Part shown: piece after piece, positions 32,801 to 40,528 of the stretch
How positions within the stretch are numbered: the first letter of the stretch is position 1
How the letters are laid out: each line of letters begins with the position of its first letter
NCBI GenBank assembly: GCA_022702705.1
Contig: CM040427.1
Coordinates: 74,329,283 to 74,393,282, forward strand
Length of the DNA: 64,000 nt
Direction of reading: 5' to 3'
Source of the DNA: Papilionanthe hookeriana x Papilionanthe teres
Taxonomy: Eukaryota; Streptophyta; Magnoliopsida; Asparagales; Orchidaceae
Position numbers and translations under genes: made by a program
The notes under the pieces: generated by a model
Told to the model about the DNA's origin: nothing
The model's input: the letters and a program-made list of their open reading frames with translations, nothing else
Databases searched by the model: none

Positions 32801-34217
32801 ACCAACCGAAGAGAACCCTGTCGATATGCTCACCAAGGCGCCGCCCATAGCTAAGTTCGGACACTTGTCCGGACTTAGTGAATTTTCCACGGGCCGAGGG
32901 CCCCTCGGGGGCCACGTGGAGGAATCACTACTCCAAGCGATAATTGAGGGTCGAGGTGGAGATTTGTTGTTTTGACCCCCGATTAGTCACTAAGGTAAGT
33001 GGCACTCTCGTAAATTTCTACTTACTTTAAGCCTCCATTGTTGACTTTAGAAAGGTGTCACCTCATTATGGAAGACCCTAGAAGAGGACATGTGGAGGTC
33101 ATGCGGTGGAAGGAGAACATGTGAAAGGACATGTGGAGACCATGCAATGGAGGACTCTAAAGGGTGGACATGTGGAAGCCATGCGATCCTTGAAGGTTAC
33201 ACCTCATCTATTTATAGAATATTATAATGTAATCTAATGTACTATAAATAGATGAGAGGAGGGGAGGCTTTAGTGTGGGTTTTGTAAGAGTGAAAAAGAA
33301 CTCAAGGAGTGTGGGCTAGCTTGTTAAGGGTGAGGAGAGCATCTTGGAGGCCTTGGATGTGAAGGGAGGCCATGGAAGATGAGGGCTCATCTATGTAAAG
33401 CTAAGTACTCCTCGTTTCTTGTCTTAGTGGATTATTTCGATTCCTCCCGTGGACGTAGGTCAAAAAGACCGAACCACGTAAATCCTCTTGTTTGCTTGTG
33501 CTCTTGTGTTTGCATCTTCTTTGTTGTGATTTGTGGTTTGTTCTCTTACCAAGATTAAGGAAAGAAAGTGTTTTTCCCACAACAGAAAATGTTTATTACA
33601 GGTATTACAGTCAATTCTTCTTCAACAATTTCCCAAAAGATGTATAAACAGAATTTTTATTTCATAACTTTGTATTTGAAAATTGAAATGTTGACCAGGG
33701 TCATTTGAATGCTTATTCAAACAGATTTTGTTCTATAAGAAGAATTTTTTTTTAATCATTTTAAAAGTGAATACATTTTTTTTATTTAAGAGGATTGTGA
33801 CTAATTCTTAATATAAATTATTATTTCAAAAATATTTTAATTTGCATCTTTCTTAAACCATAATAAAAGTCAAAAGTGCAACTTCAACTCAAAATTTAGA
33901 TAATACTTCATCATATAGGATTCAAGAGAAAGCTCACCAATCAGATCCCCAAGAACCTTGCCATCTGAGTGCCTCCCAGTAGGACGGCCGTCCGGAAAGT
34001 CCACCCCATAAGGCTCAAAGTTGGCTTTCAATGTAGTGTTGAGGTAGTTGTTGTTACCAGGATCTACTGTAGCGTCCCCAAACACAAGCAGACATGATAT
34101 ATTCTTCTCATGACCTATGGCCTGTGATTGAAGCAGCTGCCGGCCGCTCACCCCCACTCCCAGCATAAGAAGGAGAACCACCTTAAATATTTCCATAGTT
34201 TCTAACGTTTTCTTCAT
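17627..34217 (-). CDS. GDSL esterase/lipase-like gene, 4 exons, 361 codons, catalytic Ser and Asn replaced
   Basis: Exons on the minus strand are 34217-33938, 19420-19287, 19119-18639 and 17817-17627; together they give 1086 nt with consistent phases and one terminal stop. Plant GDSL hydrolases are secreted esterases with block I GDS, block II Gly, block III GxND and a C-terminal DxxH. Here a hydrophobic signal-peptide-like N-terminus (residues 10-25) is followed by VFGDATVDPGNNN, with Ala49 where the nucleophilic Ser belongs. Block II TGR is kept. Block III reads GSSDF, with Ser182 replacing Asn. The C-terminal FFDALHPSEK keeps Asp335 and His338, and a CCGNG motif is kept. Length is normal for the family. 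Intact frames argue that the gene is under selection, perhaps as a pseudoenzyme. It could also be a recent pseudogene. Confidence 0.85.
17965..18381 (-). mobile_element. 5'-truncated RTE-type LINE in GDSL intron 3
   Basis: The insert is bounded by perfect 15-bp copies of AAAATAAATACATAA (17950-17964 and 18382-18396). On the minus strand it ends with CCCACTTAGTGGGATTAAAA and a GTT-repeat tail, the usual 3' end of plant RTE elements. The frame at 18091-18381 encodes the RT C-terminal segment (AECWPLKKKHN, RMIRWMSGF, RVRWFDHIKRRP). It lies fully within intron 3 in the same orientation as the gene. Only about the last 0.4 kb was inserted, so it cannot move. Confidence 0.92.
18639..19119 (-). CDS. 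GDSL gene exon 3
   Basis: The acceptor AAATGCAG precedes HVITLPKQISLLNEY. The exon holds the altered block III GSSDFVNNYY, the GAKKFVLTELATIGCLP block, and ends in ASPGKFG at the donor TTCG|GTACGT. It appears to combine what are two exons in many GDSL genes, implying loss of one intron. Confidence 0.85.
19287..19420 (-). CDS. GDSL gene exon 2
   Basis: The acceptor TTGTTTTGCTCGCAG precedes the exon. It encodes the family segment LPAYLDYPN and GVSFASTGSGFD. The only donor that keeps the frame to exon 3 is CAG|GCAATA, a GC donor at 19287/19286. No GT donor in the right phase was found nearby. Confidence 0.8.
19604..20116 (+). mobile_element. Tourist-like (PIF/Harbinger) MITE carrying a nested foldback element
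   Basis: Termini are GCAGTGTTTGTTTGCAT and, inverted, GGGCGATGTTTGGTAGCAT, with TAA copies on both sides (19601-19603 and 20117-20119). The 3-bp TAA/TTA target and GTTTGGT-rich termini are typical of Tourist MITEs. Its right half matches, inverted, the MITE at 34639-34933. Without the nested piece it is about 240 bp. It lies in intron 1 of the GDSL gene. Confidence 0.7.
19704..19976. mobile_element. Foldback MITE nested in the Tourist-like MITE
   Basis: About 55 bp at each end are inverted copies (GTATGTCAACCGTACGCAG and, inverted, GTACGTCAACCGTATGTAG), continuing into AAAAAGGTACACGGG on both arms. The inner parts also pair, with GAGTTACACGGGAGTTACAAGG-like words on both strands, so almost the whole element can fold into one hairpin. 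I could not fix the target duplication. Confidence 0.7.
20120..20758. other. GDSL intron 1 sequence with a CACTA-like end
   Basis: No gene is seen. The last part, joined across the copia insertion (20759-26123) to 26124-26137, reads on the minus strand CACTATAAAAAAGGCATTG, which resembles a CACTA transposon terminus. No matching opposite end was found. Confidence 0.35.
20759..21372 (+). repeat. 5' LTR of copia A
   Basis: It contains 15-bp inverted arms CTCATCTATTTATAG (20992-21006) and CTATAAATAGATGAG (21031-21045), each holding a TATA-like core on one strand. Upstream there are repeated ACATGTGGA words. The short open frames on both strands across 21219-21531 are LTR and leader shadows. Confidence 0.93.
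21375..21390 (+). promoter_or_regulatory. Primer binding site of copia A
   Basis: TGGCGCCGTCTGTGGG lies 2 bases after the LTR. The first nine bases match the tRNA-Asp acceptor end, but the rest does not, so the primer tRNA is not certain. It is not the initiator-Met site (TGGTATCAGAGC) usual in copia elements. Confidence 0.6.
21453..22330 (+). pseudogene. gag: Copia A gag
   Basis: This is a capsid protein of the copia gag (UBN2) type: KFDIEKFTGKNDFGLWRVKM at the start, then the LLNSIPKSYEQFKDAMLYG block. The frame from 21453 is open for 224 codons. It is lost near 22120, before the zinc knuckle. The knuckle is still visible near 22172-22205 (YHCHKEGHFKKD) with an extra T before it and Arg replacing its last Cys. 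The start fits the ATG of MAGTMGSTKF or the second ATG three residues on. Confidence 0.8.
22331..25519 (+). pseudogene. pol: Copia A protease, integrase, RT and RNase H, multiply frameshifted
   Basis: Recognisable pieces in order are a protease remnant near 22340, integrase zinc region LWHMRLGHVSERGL (22720), integrase core with LWGPTRTRTHGGG and IIDDYTE (22920) and a TDNGLEY piece (23105), the GCIAY region (23425), and RT with YVDDMLVAGGS (24470). RNase H follows from about 24960 and is open to the end (CDNQSTIHLTGNRVFHERSK, then NPADMLTKA). At least a dozen single-base indels separate these pieces. Most create a CG where the frame predicts CAG or CTG (see findings). Confidence 0.85.
25509..26123 (+). 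repeat. 3' LTR of copia A
   Basis: It is nearly identical to the 5' LTR. RNase H ends in Leu-Leu-Phe with the stop overlapping the first bases of the LTR. A GGTGGAGATT purine tract (25500-25508) directly before it is the polypurine tract. Confidence 0.93.
26124..28210. other. GDSL intron 1 sequence between the two copia elements
   Basis: This is AT-rich DNA without a recognisable gene or retroelement domain. The minus-strand frame at 27218-27523 begins with a hydrophobic stretch but has no family features and no neighbouring exon that I can join to it. The first 14 bases complete the CACTA-like end described for 20120-20758. Confidence 0.5.
28211..28829 (+). repeat. 5' LTR of copia B
   Basis: It has the same ends as copia A and the same CTCATCTATTTATAG / CTATAAATAGATGAG inverted arms around an AT-rich loop. 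The primer site TGGCGCCGTCTGTGGG starts at 28832. Confidence 0.92.
28922..29780 (+). pseudogene. gag: Copia B gag, broken
   Basis: It has the same gag type as copia A. The N-terminal block KFDIEKFTGKNDFGLWRVKM is intact. An extra T near 29090 (GGCATGCTTGGAG) shifts the frame, and the loss of T in CTG near 29136 adds another shift. The middle block is open at 29174-29494 with LLNSIPKSYEQFKDAMLYG. CAG becomes CG at 29476-29478 (compare copia A), which ends the frame. Confidence 0.8.
29781..32975 (+). pseudogene. pol: Copia B protease, integrase, RT and RNase H, multiply frameshifted
   Basis: The integrase zinc region has complete motifs here (EFCEQCVPGKATG). The integrase core has IIDDYTEKVWVFILKTKDE (30430). 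RT is well preserved at 31681-32307, with KKALYGLKQSPRQWYKRFDD and YVDD at about 31918-31929, then KDLGPATKILGMEI. RNase H is open at its end (32646-32975) with CDNQSTIHLTGNRVFHERSK. Lesions between these pieces mostly fall at different sites from those in copia A. At many sites one copy keeps CAG or CTG where the other shows CG, CCG, CTCG, CGG, CGA or CGAG. Confidence 0.85.
32965..33584 (+). repeat. 3' LTR of copia B
   Basis: It matches the 5' LTR with about five differences. At one site the two LTRs show CTCCCG (28653) and CTCCTCG (33407), which both fit an ancestral CTCCTG. Confidence 0.92.
33938..34217 (-). CDS. GDSL gene exon 1 (signal peptide, block I, block II)
   Basis: The ATG at 34217-34215 is the first in frame; the codon before it is TTG. 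The exon runs through VFGDATVDPGNNNYLNTTL and GRPTGRHSDGK to the donor ATTG|GTGAGC at 33938/33937. It ends in phase 1, and the next exon completes an Ala codon, giving DLIAQMLGI, the usual family junction. Ala49 is encoded by GCT. Confidence 0.85.
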
Positions 34218-34250
34218 CAATAACTCAGCTCTCTTTACAAATTTTTGCTC

Positions 34251-34259
34251 CTTTTATAG
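34251..34259 (-). promoter_or_regulatory. Probable TATA box of the GDSL gene
   Basis: On the minus strand CTATAAAAG lies about 35 bases upstream of the ATG at 34217. With the usual 25-35 base spacing, transcription would start almost at the ATG and leave a very short 5' leader. An upstream exon or another promoter cannot be excluded. Confidence 0.5.
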
Positions 34260-34638
34260 CCATGGTTTACATGGAGGGAATGATTCAATGAAGTCAGAGG
34301 TTCGCGATCTGCGGATTAGCTGGTTTTGTCGTTTTAGAGAGATTTCCATGAAGAATGTAGATTTGGATATATTTATAGTTGTTGGATAGGTGGGATGCTA
34401 GAAACGGACAAAAGAAGAGATGATTTGGTCCATTCTAAAGTTGAAGCAGTATTTCAAGTATATCTAAAAAATACATTTATTTCCACGCCATAATCCTTGA
34501 AATCTTATTCTCTATAACAACTCTGATTTTATCGTGACAATATGTTAAGAATCGTCTAATAACGCGTGCTCTAAGACTCTGGCCTACGAAGAAATCAAAA
34601 GCTTCCATGGCACATTTAGCAGCTTTTTGTAATTGTTA
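34260..34638. other. Upstream region of the GDSL gene
   Basis: No gene or repeat was recognised. It lies between the probable TATA box and the Tourist-like MITE. Confidence 0.4.
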
Positions 34639-34933
34639 GGCTATGTTTAGTAGCATAATTTAAATTCAACTAGTTAAAAGATCAAACTTAAATCCAGCCA
34701 AACATTAAAAAATAATAACAGAAATCAAATCTAATACTCCGTTGAATTGCAATTTTTTGCATTTCATCTATATTAAGACGGAAATCTGAATTTAATAAAT
34801 CTAATTATGACACAGATTTGAGAATTTCTTTCTATCATCGCTCGTGGGCTCATCTTCATTGCACAGGCTATCGAATTTACCGGATGTGATAAATCTTATC
34901 TAATATAAGTTCAGCCTACAACCAAACACTGGC
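34639..34933 (-). mobile_element. Tourist-like MITE upstream of the GDSL gene
   Basis: Termini are GGCTATGTTTAGTAGCA and, inverted, GCCAGTGTTTGGTTGTAG, with TTA copies at 34636-34638 and 34934-34936. The first 100 bases match, inverted, the right end of the MITE at 19604-20116 (shared words AACTTAAATCCAGCCAAACAT and GTAGCATA). It is 295 bp and non-coding. Confidence 0.75.
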
Positions 34934-34936
34934 TTA

Positions 34937-35233
34937 AAAGTAATACAATTTCAATTTTTTTTATTTTTTTAATTTTTACGCACGTGAGTGCTCGAATTCA
35001 ATATTTTAGAGTTCCTTGATATCAATTTAGACATAAAAACAATGATTTGATGATCAAAGTGGCCAAAATAATATCTTACACGACACATATAACACAACCA
35101 CACTCTAAAAATATTTGACCATCATATTTGAGAAGGAATGCTTTTAGCAAATTACTAGTTATAAAAAAATTGCATTAAGAACTTTATCTCTTAATGAGTG
35201 AAGTTCATTTAACATTCCTAATCCACTAATAAG
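34937..35233. other. Short intergenic stretch
   Basis: No feature was recognised. It ends in ATAAG (35229-35233), the left target copy of the next element. Confidence 0.5.
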
Positions 35234-35617
35234 TGTTAGGTATGACTCATATACCAGAAACTTGGAGTATCTTGTAATGAAGAAGTGTGTCTTCTGGAAT
35301 GAAGAGGAGTATATCTTGGAATTAAGATGTGTGTCTCCTGCAATGAAAATGAGTGCATCTTGTTAAAAATGAGTGTCTTGGATTTTGTGGGTAGGGGGGG
35401 AGCGAGGGCGTTGTAGTAATTTATCTATATGTTTTTATCTATAAATAGGTGTGTAACTTTATGGGTATGAACTGAACTATGTAACTCCCCTGAAATAGTG
35501 AATTCACAGCTCTGCTCCCGAAGACGTAGGCATCTTTGCCGATCCTTGTTAAATCTCTGTGTTTTATTCTGGTTTTGTGTCGATTATTGCTTTTACTTCC
35601 CCCTAAATTGCACAACA
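35234..35617 (+). repeat. 5' LTR of the non-autonomous element
   Basis: It starts TGTTAGGTATGAC and contains short repeated words such as CTTGGAATGAAGA and TGTGTCTCCTG. It has TATA-like TCTATAAATAG near 35439-35449 and ends GCACAACA. The last 40 bases differ from the 3' LTR, which ends ATCAATTTCA. Confidence 0.8.
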
Positions 35618-35619
35618 AT

Positions 35620-35638
35620 TGGTATTAGAGTCAGGTTC
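35620..35638 (+). promoter_or_regulatory. Primer binding site, initiator-Met tRNA type
   Basis: TGGTATTAGAGTCAGGTTC matches the usual TGGTATCAGAGCCAGGTT with two C-to-T changes. It lies 2 bases after the 5' LTR. Confidence 0.85.
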
Positions 35639-35909
35639 TAGGGCGGAGGAGATCTACGCAGGGGAGAAGAAGGATTTTTTGAGATTTGGTTTGCGACAGA
35701 GGAGGGAGTTCGGTTCAGGCGCGATAATTCAACGTCATACAAGGAATTCCGAATCCAGACAGGAGCAGTTGGGATGGAGCAGGAATTCAAGACCGAGGAA
35801 CTGCAGAAGAAAAAGAAGACCGGGCGCGCAGGGTAATTCATGAGTCTCGACCAGGCTTCGATTCTTCGGCCCGCTGTAGAGGAGTTCAGTGGCACCCGGA
35901 GGAATTCAT
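35639..35909 (+). other. Left part of the GC-rich interior
   Basis: This is GC-rich DNA between the primer site and the nested copia. The open frames on both strands lack family motifs. Its style (GTTCAG, GAATTC, GGAG words) matches 40936-42663 on the other side of the copia. Confidence 0.6.
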
Positions 35910-36309
35910 TGTTGATTCCAAGTTAATGGATCGTTGAAGGATAAATTAAAAAATAACAACGAGATTGAACTTTCGAGAACTTTCTTTCTATTATTTGAAG
36001 AAGGAAGAATACAGGGCTTAAGAGAGTGCTTTTACATTGTAACATAACAACCTATTTATACTAACTAATGCATAACGTAATAAAGAAAAAAACGTACACA
36101 ATAATTGCAGGCATTAAGTGTCATCAATTCGCGCCTATTATAAATCTATATTTATTCCACTAATTGTGTAATCAAATCATGCCTATTATAGAGCCAATAT
36201 TTATTCCATTAATTGCGTAATCAATTCAAGTCTATATTTATTCCACTAATTATGTAGCGTCATTTTTTGCTTATCAAATTTTTTTGACCAATTAAAGATT
36301 AGATTCACA
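35910..36309 (-). repeat. 3' LTR of copia C
   Basis: It is about 400 bp and matches 40529-40935. A purine tract (minus strand TTACGGGGAGATT, next to 36310) precedes it. Confidence 0.88.
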
Positions 36310-38622
36310 ATCTCCCCGTAAGCTTGATTTGGTTCGAAATCATTTACTCCAAGCAGCTCTCGCATTTTCGAGAATTTGACTCTTGCTAGAGCCTTGGTGA
36401 GAATATCCACACGTTGCTCTCCGGTGCTTACGAACTCCACGATGATCTGTCGATTCTCGACACACTCGCGAATAAAGTGGAATCGAGTGTCGATGTGCTT
36501 GCTGCGTCCATGAAACACCGAGTTCTTTATCAATGCTATTGCATATTTGTTGTCGATGTAGAGAGTTACCGGCTTTGGCTCGCTTCTGGTCACCTCGCTC
36601 AACAAACTTCTCATCCACAATGCTTGGCATCATGTCGCAGTGGCTGCCATCAACTCTGCCTCACAGGATGATAGGCCAATGGTTCGCTGCTTCTGAGATT
36701 GCCAAGTGATTAGATTCCCGTTGAGATAAAATGCCATCCCTCCGGTGTTTTTTCTGCTATCTATATCTCCGACTAGATCACTGTCAGTAAAGCCGATGAG
36801 CTCTTCAGCTCCTTGTCCTCTTTTGTATAGAATCCGTAGCTCATTGTTCCCTTTACGTAACGGAGAATATGTTTCACCGCCTGCTGGTGTGAAGTGGTAG
36901 GCTGCTCCATGTAACGACTCACCATGCCAACTGCGTATGAGATATCGGGTCGAGTATGGGTTAAGTACCTGAGACACCCGATGACACCCCTATACTCGGT
37001 GGGATTCACAAGGATTCCTTCCGCATCCTTTCCGAGCTGCAACTTTGCTTCCATTGGATACTTGCTCGGGTTGCAATCCACCATCTTAAACTGCTCCAAC
37101 ACCTTCTTTGCGTAAGCCGATTGCTTTACTGTGATGCGGTCTTTCTTCTGGTCTACCTCAATACCGAGGTAGTATGAGAACAGCCCAAGATCACTCATCT
37201 CGAACTCCTTCATCATTTGCTTCTTGAATGTCTCAACACCAGTAATGCTGGATCCAATTACGATCAAATCGTCAACGTATACGCCAACGATGAGTGCTTC
37301 TGTTCCATGATTTCTCATATACATAGCATGCTCTTGAGGAGACTTCACGAAGCCTAGACTCATCATTCTCTTGTTAAGGCAAGTGTTCCATGCCCTTGGT
37401 GCTTAGCGTAGTTCGTAGAGAGTTTTCGACAGCTTGTATACATTGTGCTCTTCATTCTTGACAATGAATCCTTCAGGTTGAGTGACGTAAACTTCTTCTT
37501 CGATATCACCGTTTAGGAACGTCGACTTGACGTCCAGGTGGTGGATCTCCCACCCACGATGAGCTGCGAGGGCCAGAATTAACCTGACGGCATCGAGTCT
37601 TGCCACCGATGCAAAGGATTCCTCGAAGTCAACTCCTTGCTTCTGCACGTAACCTTTCACCACCAATCTTGCTTTGTGCTTGAGAATGTTGCCTTCACCA
37701 TCTCTTTTCAACTTGAACTCCCATTTAAGCCGATGAGCTTGTGACCGGGTGGCAAGTCGATGAGCTCCCACGTCTTGTTCTTCTCAGTGGACTCGAGCTC
37801 TTTCTGCATGGCCTCATTCCATGCCTCCTCAGTTGCTGCCTCGTGATATGTTGTTGGCTCATTAGTAGTGAGCAACAACAGCTCATCAGGATCCATCTCT
37901 ACTAGAGGTGCCTTCACATAGATCTCAGCAAGTGAGCGGAATTTCTTGGGAGTATCTTTAGTTGTGGATCTTCCCGAGGTCTCTTGTTGTCGTTGAGAGT
38001 TCAGCGTGACTACTGGTGTTATTGGCGAGGTCGAGTGGTTTGGTGAAGTCGAGTCCGCTAATTCTCCGTCATCTTGTAAAGTTCCGAACTCCACATAATT
38101 TTGTACGTAATTGTCATCATCGTTGCACCATTCCCGCTTCTCCTTTTCAAACACTACGTCTCTGCTCACAAGGATTTTTCGGCGTGGTGGATTGAGGAAT
38201 CTGTGTGCCTTACTTTCATCTTAGACGCCAAGGTACACCATTGCTTGACTTTGATCATCGAGCTTCTTGAGATTTGGATCTACAACCTTCACATGTGCAG
38301 TATATCCAAACACTCTCAAGTGCTTTAAATGAGGTCGCATGCCGAACCATGCTTGGTAGAGGGTACAATCTCTCAGCACCTTTGTTGGCAAGCGGTTCAA
38401 GAGATAAACCGCATGTCGTACTGCCTCTTCCCAGAGGTTCGCCGGAACTTGCATGCTCTTAAGCAAGCTTCCCACAGTGCCCATCGCGGTGCGATTTCTC
38501 CTTTCCGCCACACCATTTTGTTGAGGTGTGTACGGTATTGTGAGATGACACTCGACTCCCTCTTCCTTGTAGAACACCGCAAACTTCTGGGAAGTGAACT
38601 CGCCACCTCGATCAGTTCGCAA
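36246..38622 (-). pseudogene. pol: Copia C integrase core, RT and RNase H, lightly broken
   Basis: On the minus strand, the integrase core piece has RTDRGGEFTS and YTPQQNGVAERRNRT (38620-38480). The linker leads into RT: HKARLVVKGYVQKQGVDFEE (37680) and YVDDLIVIGSS (37279-37268). RNase H has GFTDSDLVGDIDSRKNTGG (about 36800) and YIDNKYAIALIKNSVFHGRS (36560). Breaks are a lost base in an A-run near 37725, TAA for Gln at 37403-37405, an early stop near 38221, and shifts near 36780 and 36630. All domains of an active copia element are represented. Confidence 0.87.
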
Positions 38623-39144
38623 AGTTTTAACTTGTACTCCGACTTGTTCTCCACGAGCTTCTTGAACTCCTTGAATGCTTCAAAGGCTTCTCCTTTTTCC
38701 TTGAGCATGTACACCCACATCCAATGACTATAATCATCAACAAGTAAAAAAGAAATATTTGTTACCAGCGAGTGATGTCGGGGTGATCGGACCACACAGA
38801 TCCGCGTGCACAAGTTGTAGAGGATGCTCGGCTCGGAAGTTGGCTTGGGCAGGGAACAACAGCCTTGTTTGCTTTGAAATCATGCAACTCTCACACACTT
38901 GGATGGGGTGTGTGATCTTAGGCAACCCTATGGCCATCTCGTTCTCCCACATCATCTTGAGTGCATAAAAGTTTACGTGCCCAAGTATCGCATGCCATAA
39001 CCAAGCCGGATCTGTTAGTGATGCTAATAGAGAAGAGGGTCCGCTTGTCTCGAGGGAGATCTTGTACAACCGATTTGGCGATTTCTCCACCTTCATCAAT
39101 AGGATGCCATTTCGGTCGAACATCTTCAAGGACGAGCCGATCAA
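38397..39144 (-). pseudogene. Copia C integrase N-terminal part
   Basis: The GAG-pre-integrase zinc region is visible as LWHAILGHVNFYALKMM, then CESCMISKQTR and LQLVHADLCGPI. The frame stops at 38737 in the KYFFFTC segment. It continues in another phase with LVDDYSHWMWVYMLKEKGEA, which holds the first catalytic Asp. Confidence 0.85.
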
Positions 39145-39238
39145 GGTGATCGTGTTGCTTACTTATGTCATTTGACTGAGACTTATGATATTAATTTTTA
39201 ATTTTGGAATGTAGTATATCTCGGTCATTAGACGTTGA

Positions 39239-40499
39239 TCACCGTTCTTGCATACGAACAGGATGGTTCCTCGGCCCTTGATCTCGACGACCGTCTCTGA
39301 ACTTCACATTTCTGGTGATCTTCTCATCGAGCTCATTGAACTTCTCTCGATGGTCTGTCATGTGGTTGCCTGCTCCGTTATCAAGATACCATACGTCGGT
39401 GTGATTATACTCCTCGTCACTTGCAAGGAGGTTCGCCATGACTTTTTCTTCATGGAGCAACACCACCTCTGGTTCCTCCTTGGATGATTTTTTCTTGAAC
39501 TCTTCGAGGATTGTCTTCTTGTCTTCGGGCAAGGGATTCACCGCTCCCTCGGCAAACATCAACACTGGCTCCTCATCATGGAGGCTAGTAAGGTTTGCTT
39601 CCTCTTCGGGCTTCTTGCTACGACATTCAAATGTGTAGTGTTTGTACTTTTGACAAGCGTAACACATTATTGTGCTCTTGCATTTGCGGGGTTTAATGTC
39701 TTCTTGTCGAGGTGAGCTTTCTCCGCCTTTAGCTTGCCCTCATCCCCGCCCTTCGCCATGACCTCGGCTATCTCCACCGTTGCCGCCTCTACTCGACGAT
39801 TCGGAAGAAAAATTGGCTTCTCTATTTTTCTTCATTCGTGACATCCATTCTGCATGCGTGAGCAATAGGTGCTTCTCCTCCTCCGGGTCTCCGTAGTCGC
39901 GAAGTCTCTCTTCGTGGACTTTGAGACGACGACGACCTCCTCAACGGTCATGTTCTTGAGGTCACCGAATTGCTCGATCGCGGTGACAATCTGCATGCAT
40001 TTTTGTGGTATGGCTCGAAGGAACTTCTTGATGACAGAGATCTCCTCCACCTTCTCTCCCAACGAGCGGATGTCTGTCAAAATGGATGTCAATTTCATGG
40101 CGAAATCGTTCACCGTCTCCCATTCTTCATGCAGATTGCCTCGAAGTGAGTCCTCAAGGTTTGCACTTTCACCTCCTTGACTCGCTCCACGTCGACGTGC
40201 ATTGTCTTTAGTGTCTCCCATGCTTGCTTGGCAGAGTCCTTCTCTGCCACCATGAGAAGAACCTCCTCCGGTAGCGCTTAATAGATGGCAGCAAGAGCCA
40301 TTTTATCCTTACGCTCTTCGACCTTGTCTTGCTCCACGACGTCCCACACTCCTTGAGCCTGTAGGTTCACACGCATCTTCAATGCCCACACCGAGTAGTT
40401 ACTCTTCGTGAGTAACAGATATGTGAGAGCTACGTTTCCTTCTCTTCCGATCTTCATTGCTGCCATATCTCCTACGATAGCTTTGCTCGGTGACGACAT
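39239..40499 (-). pseudogene. gag: Copia C gag and zinc knuckle
   Basis: Gag starts with ATG at 40499 (MSSPSKAIVGDMAAMKIG) and has the UBN2-type motif LLTKSNYSVWALKMRVNLQAQ. A TAA replaces Gln near 40280. The middle is readable at 40221-39832. The CCHC knuckle CYACQKYKHYTFEC (about 39660-39620) keeps all four metal ligands, although the usual Gly before His is Lys. A protease remnant (DVWYLDNGAGNHMT) lies near 39390. Confidence 0.85.
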
Positions 40500-40528
40500 G
40501 TCCTTCGGCTAGTGGCTCTGATACCAAT

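Larger units (their letters stand above)
28211..33584 (+). mobile_element. Ty1/copia element B, 5374 bp, in GDSL intron 1
   Basis: LTRs 28211-28829 and 32965-33584 share the ends of copia A and differ from each other at about five positions. Flanks give a 4-bp direct copy GAAA (28207-28210 and 33585-33588) rather than the usual 5. Compared with copia A, the LTR has an extra block (AGAAAGGTGTCACCTCA) and lacks a short repeat, so the two are separate insertions of sister subfamilies. The orientation is the same as copia A, antisense to the gene. Confidence 0.92.

Noticed and set aside
20759..33584. Two copia elements as a single tandem duplication or assembly duplicate
   Set aside because: They have different target duplications (CCTTT, GAAA), different LTR indels and mostly different internal lesions, so they are independent insertions.
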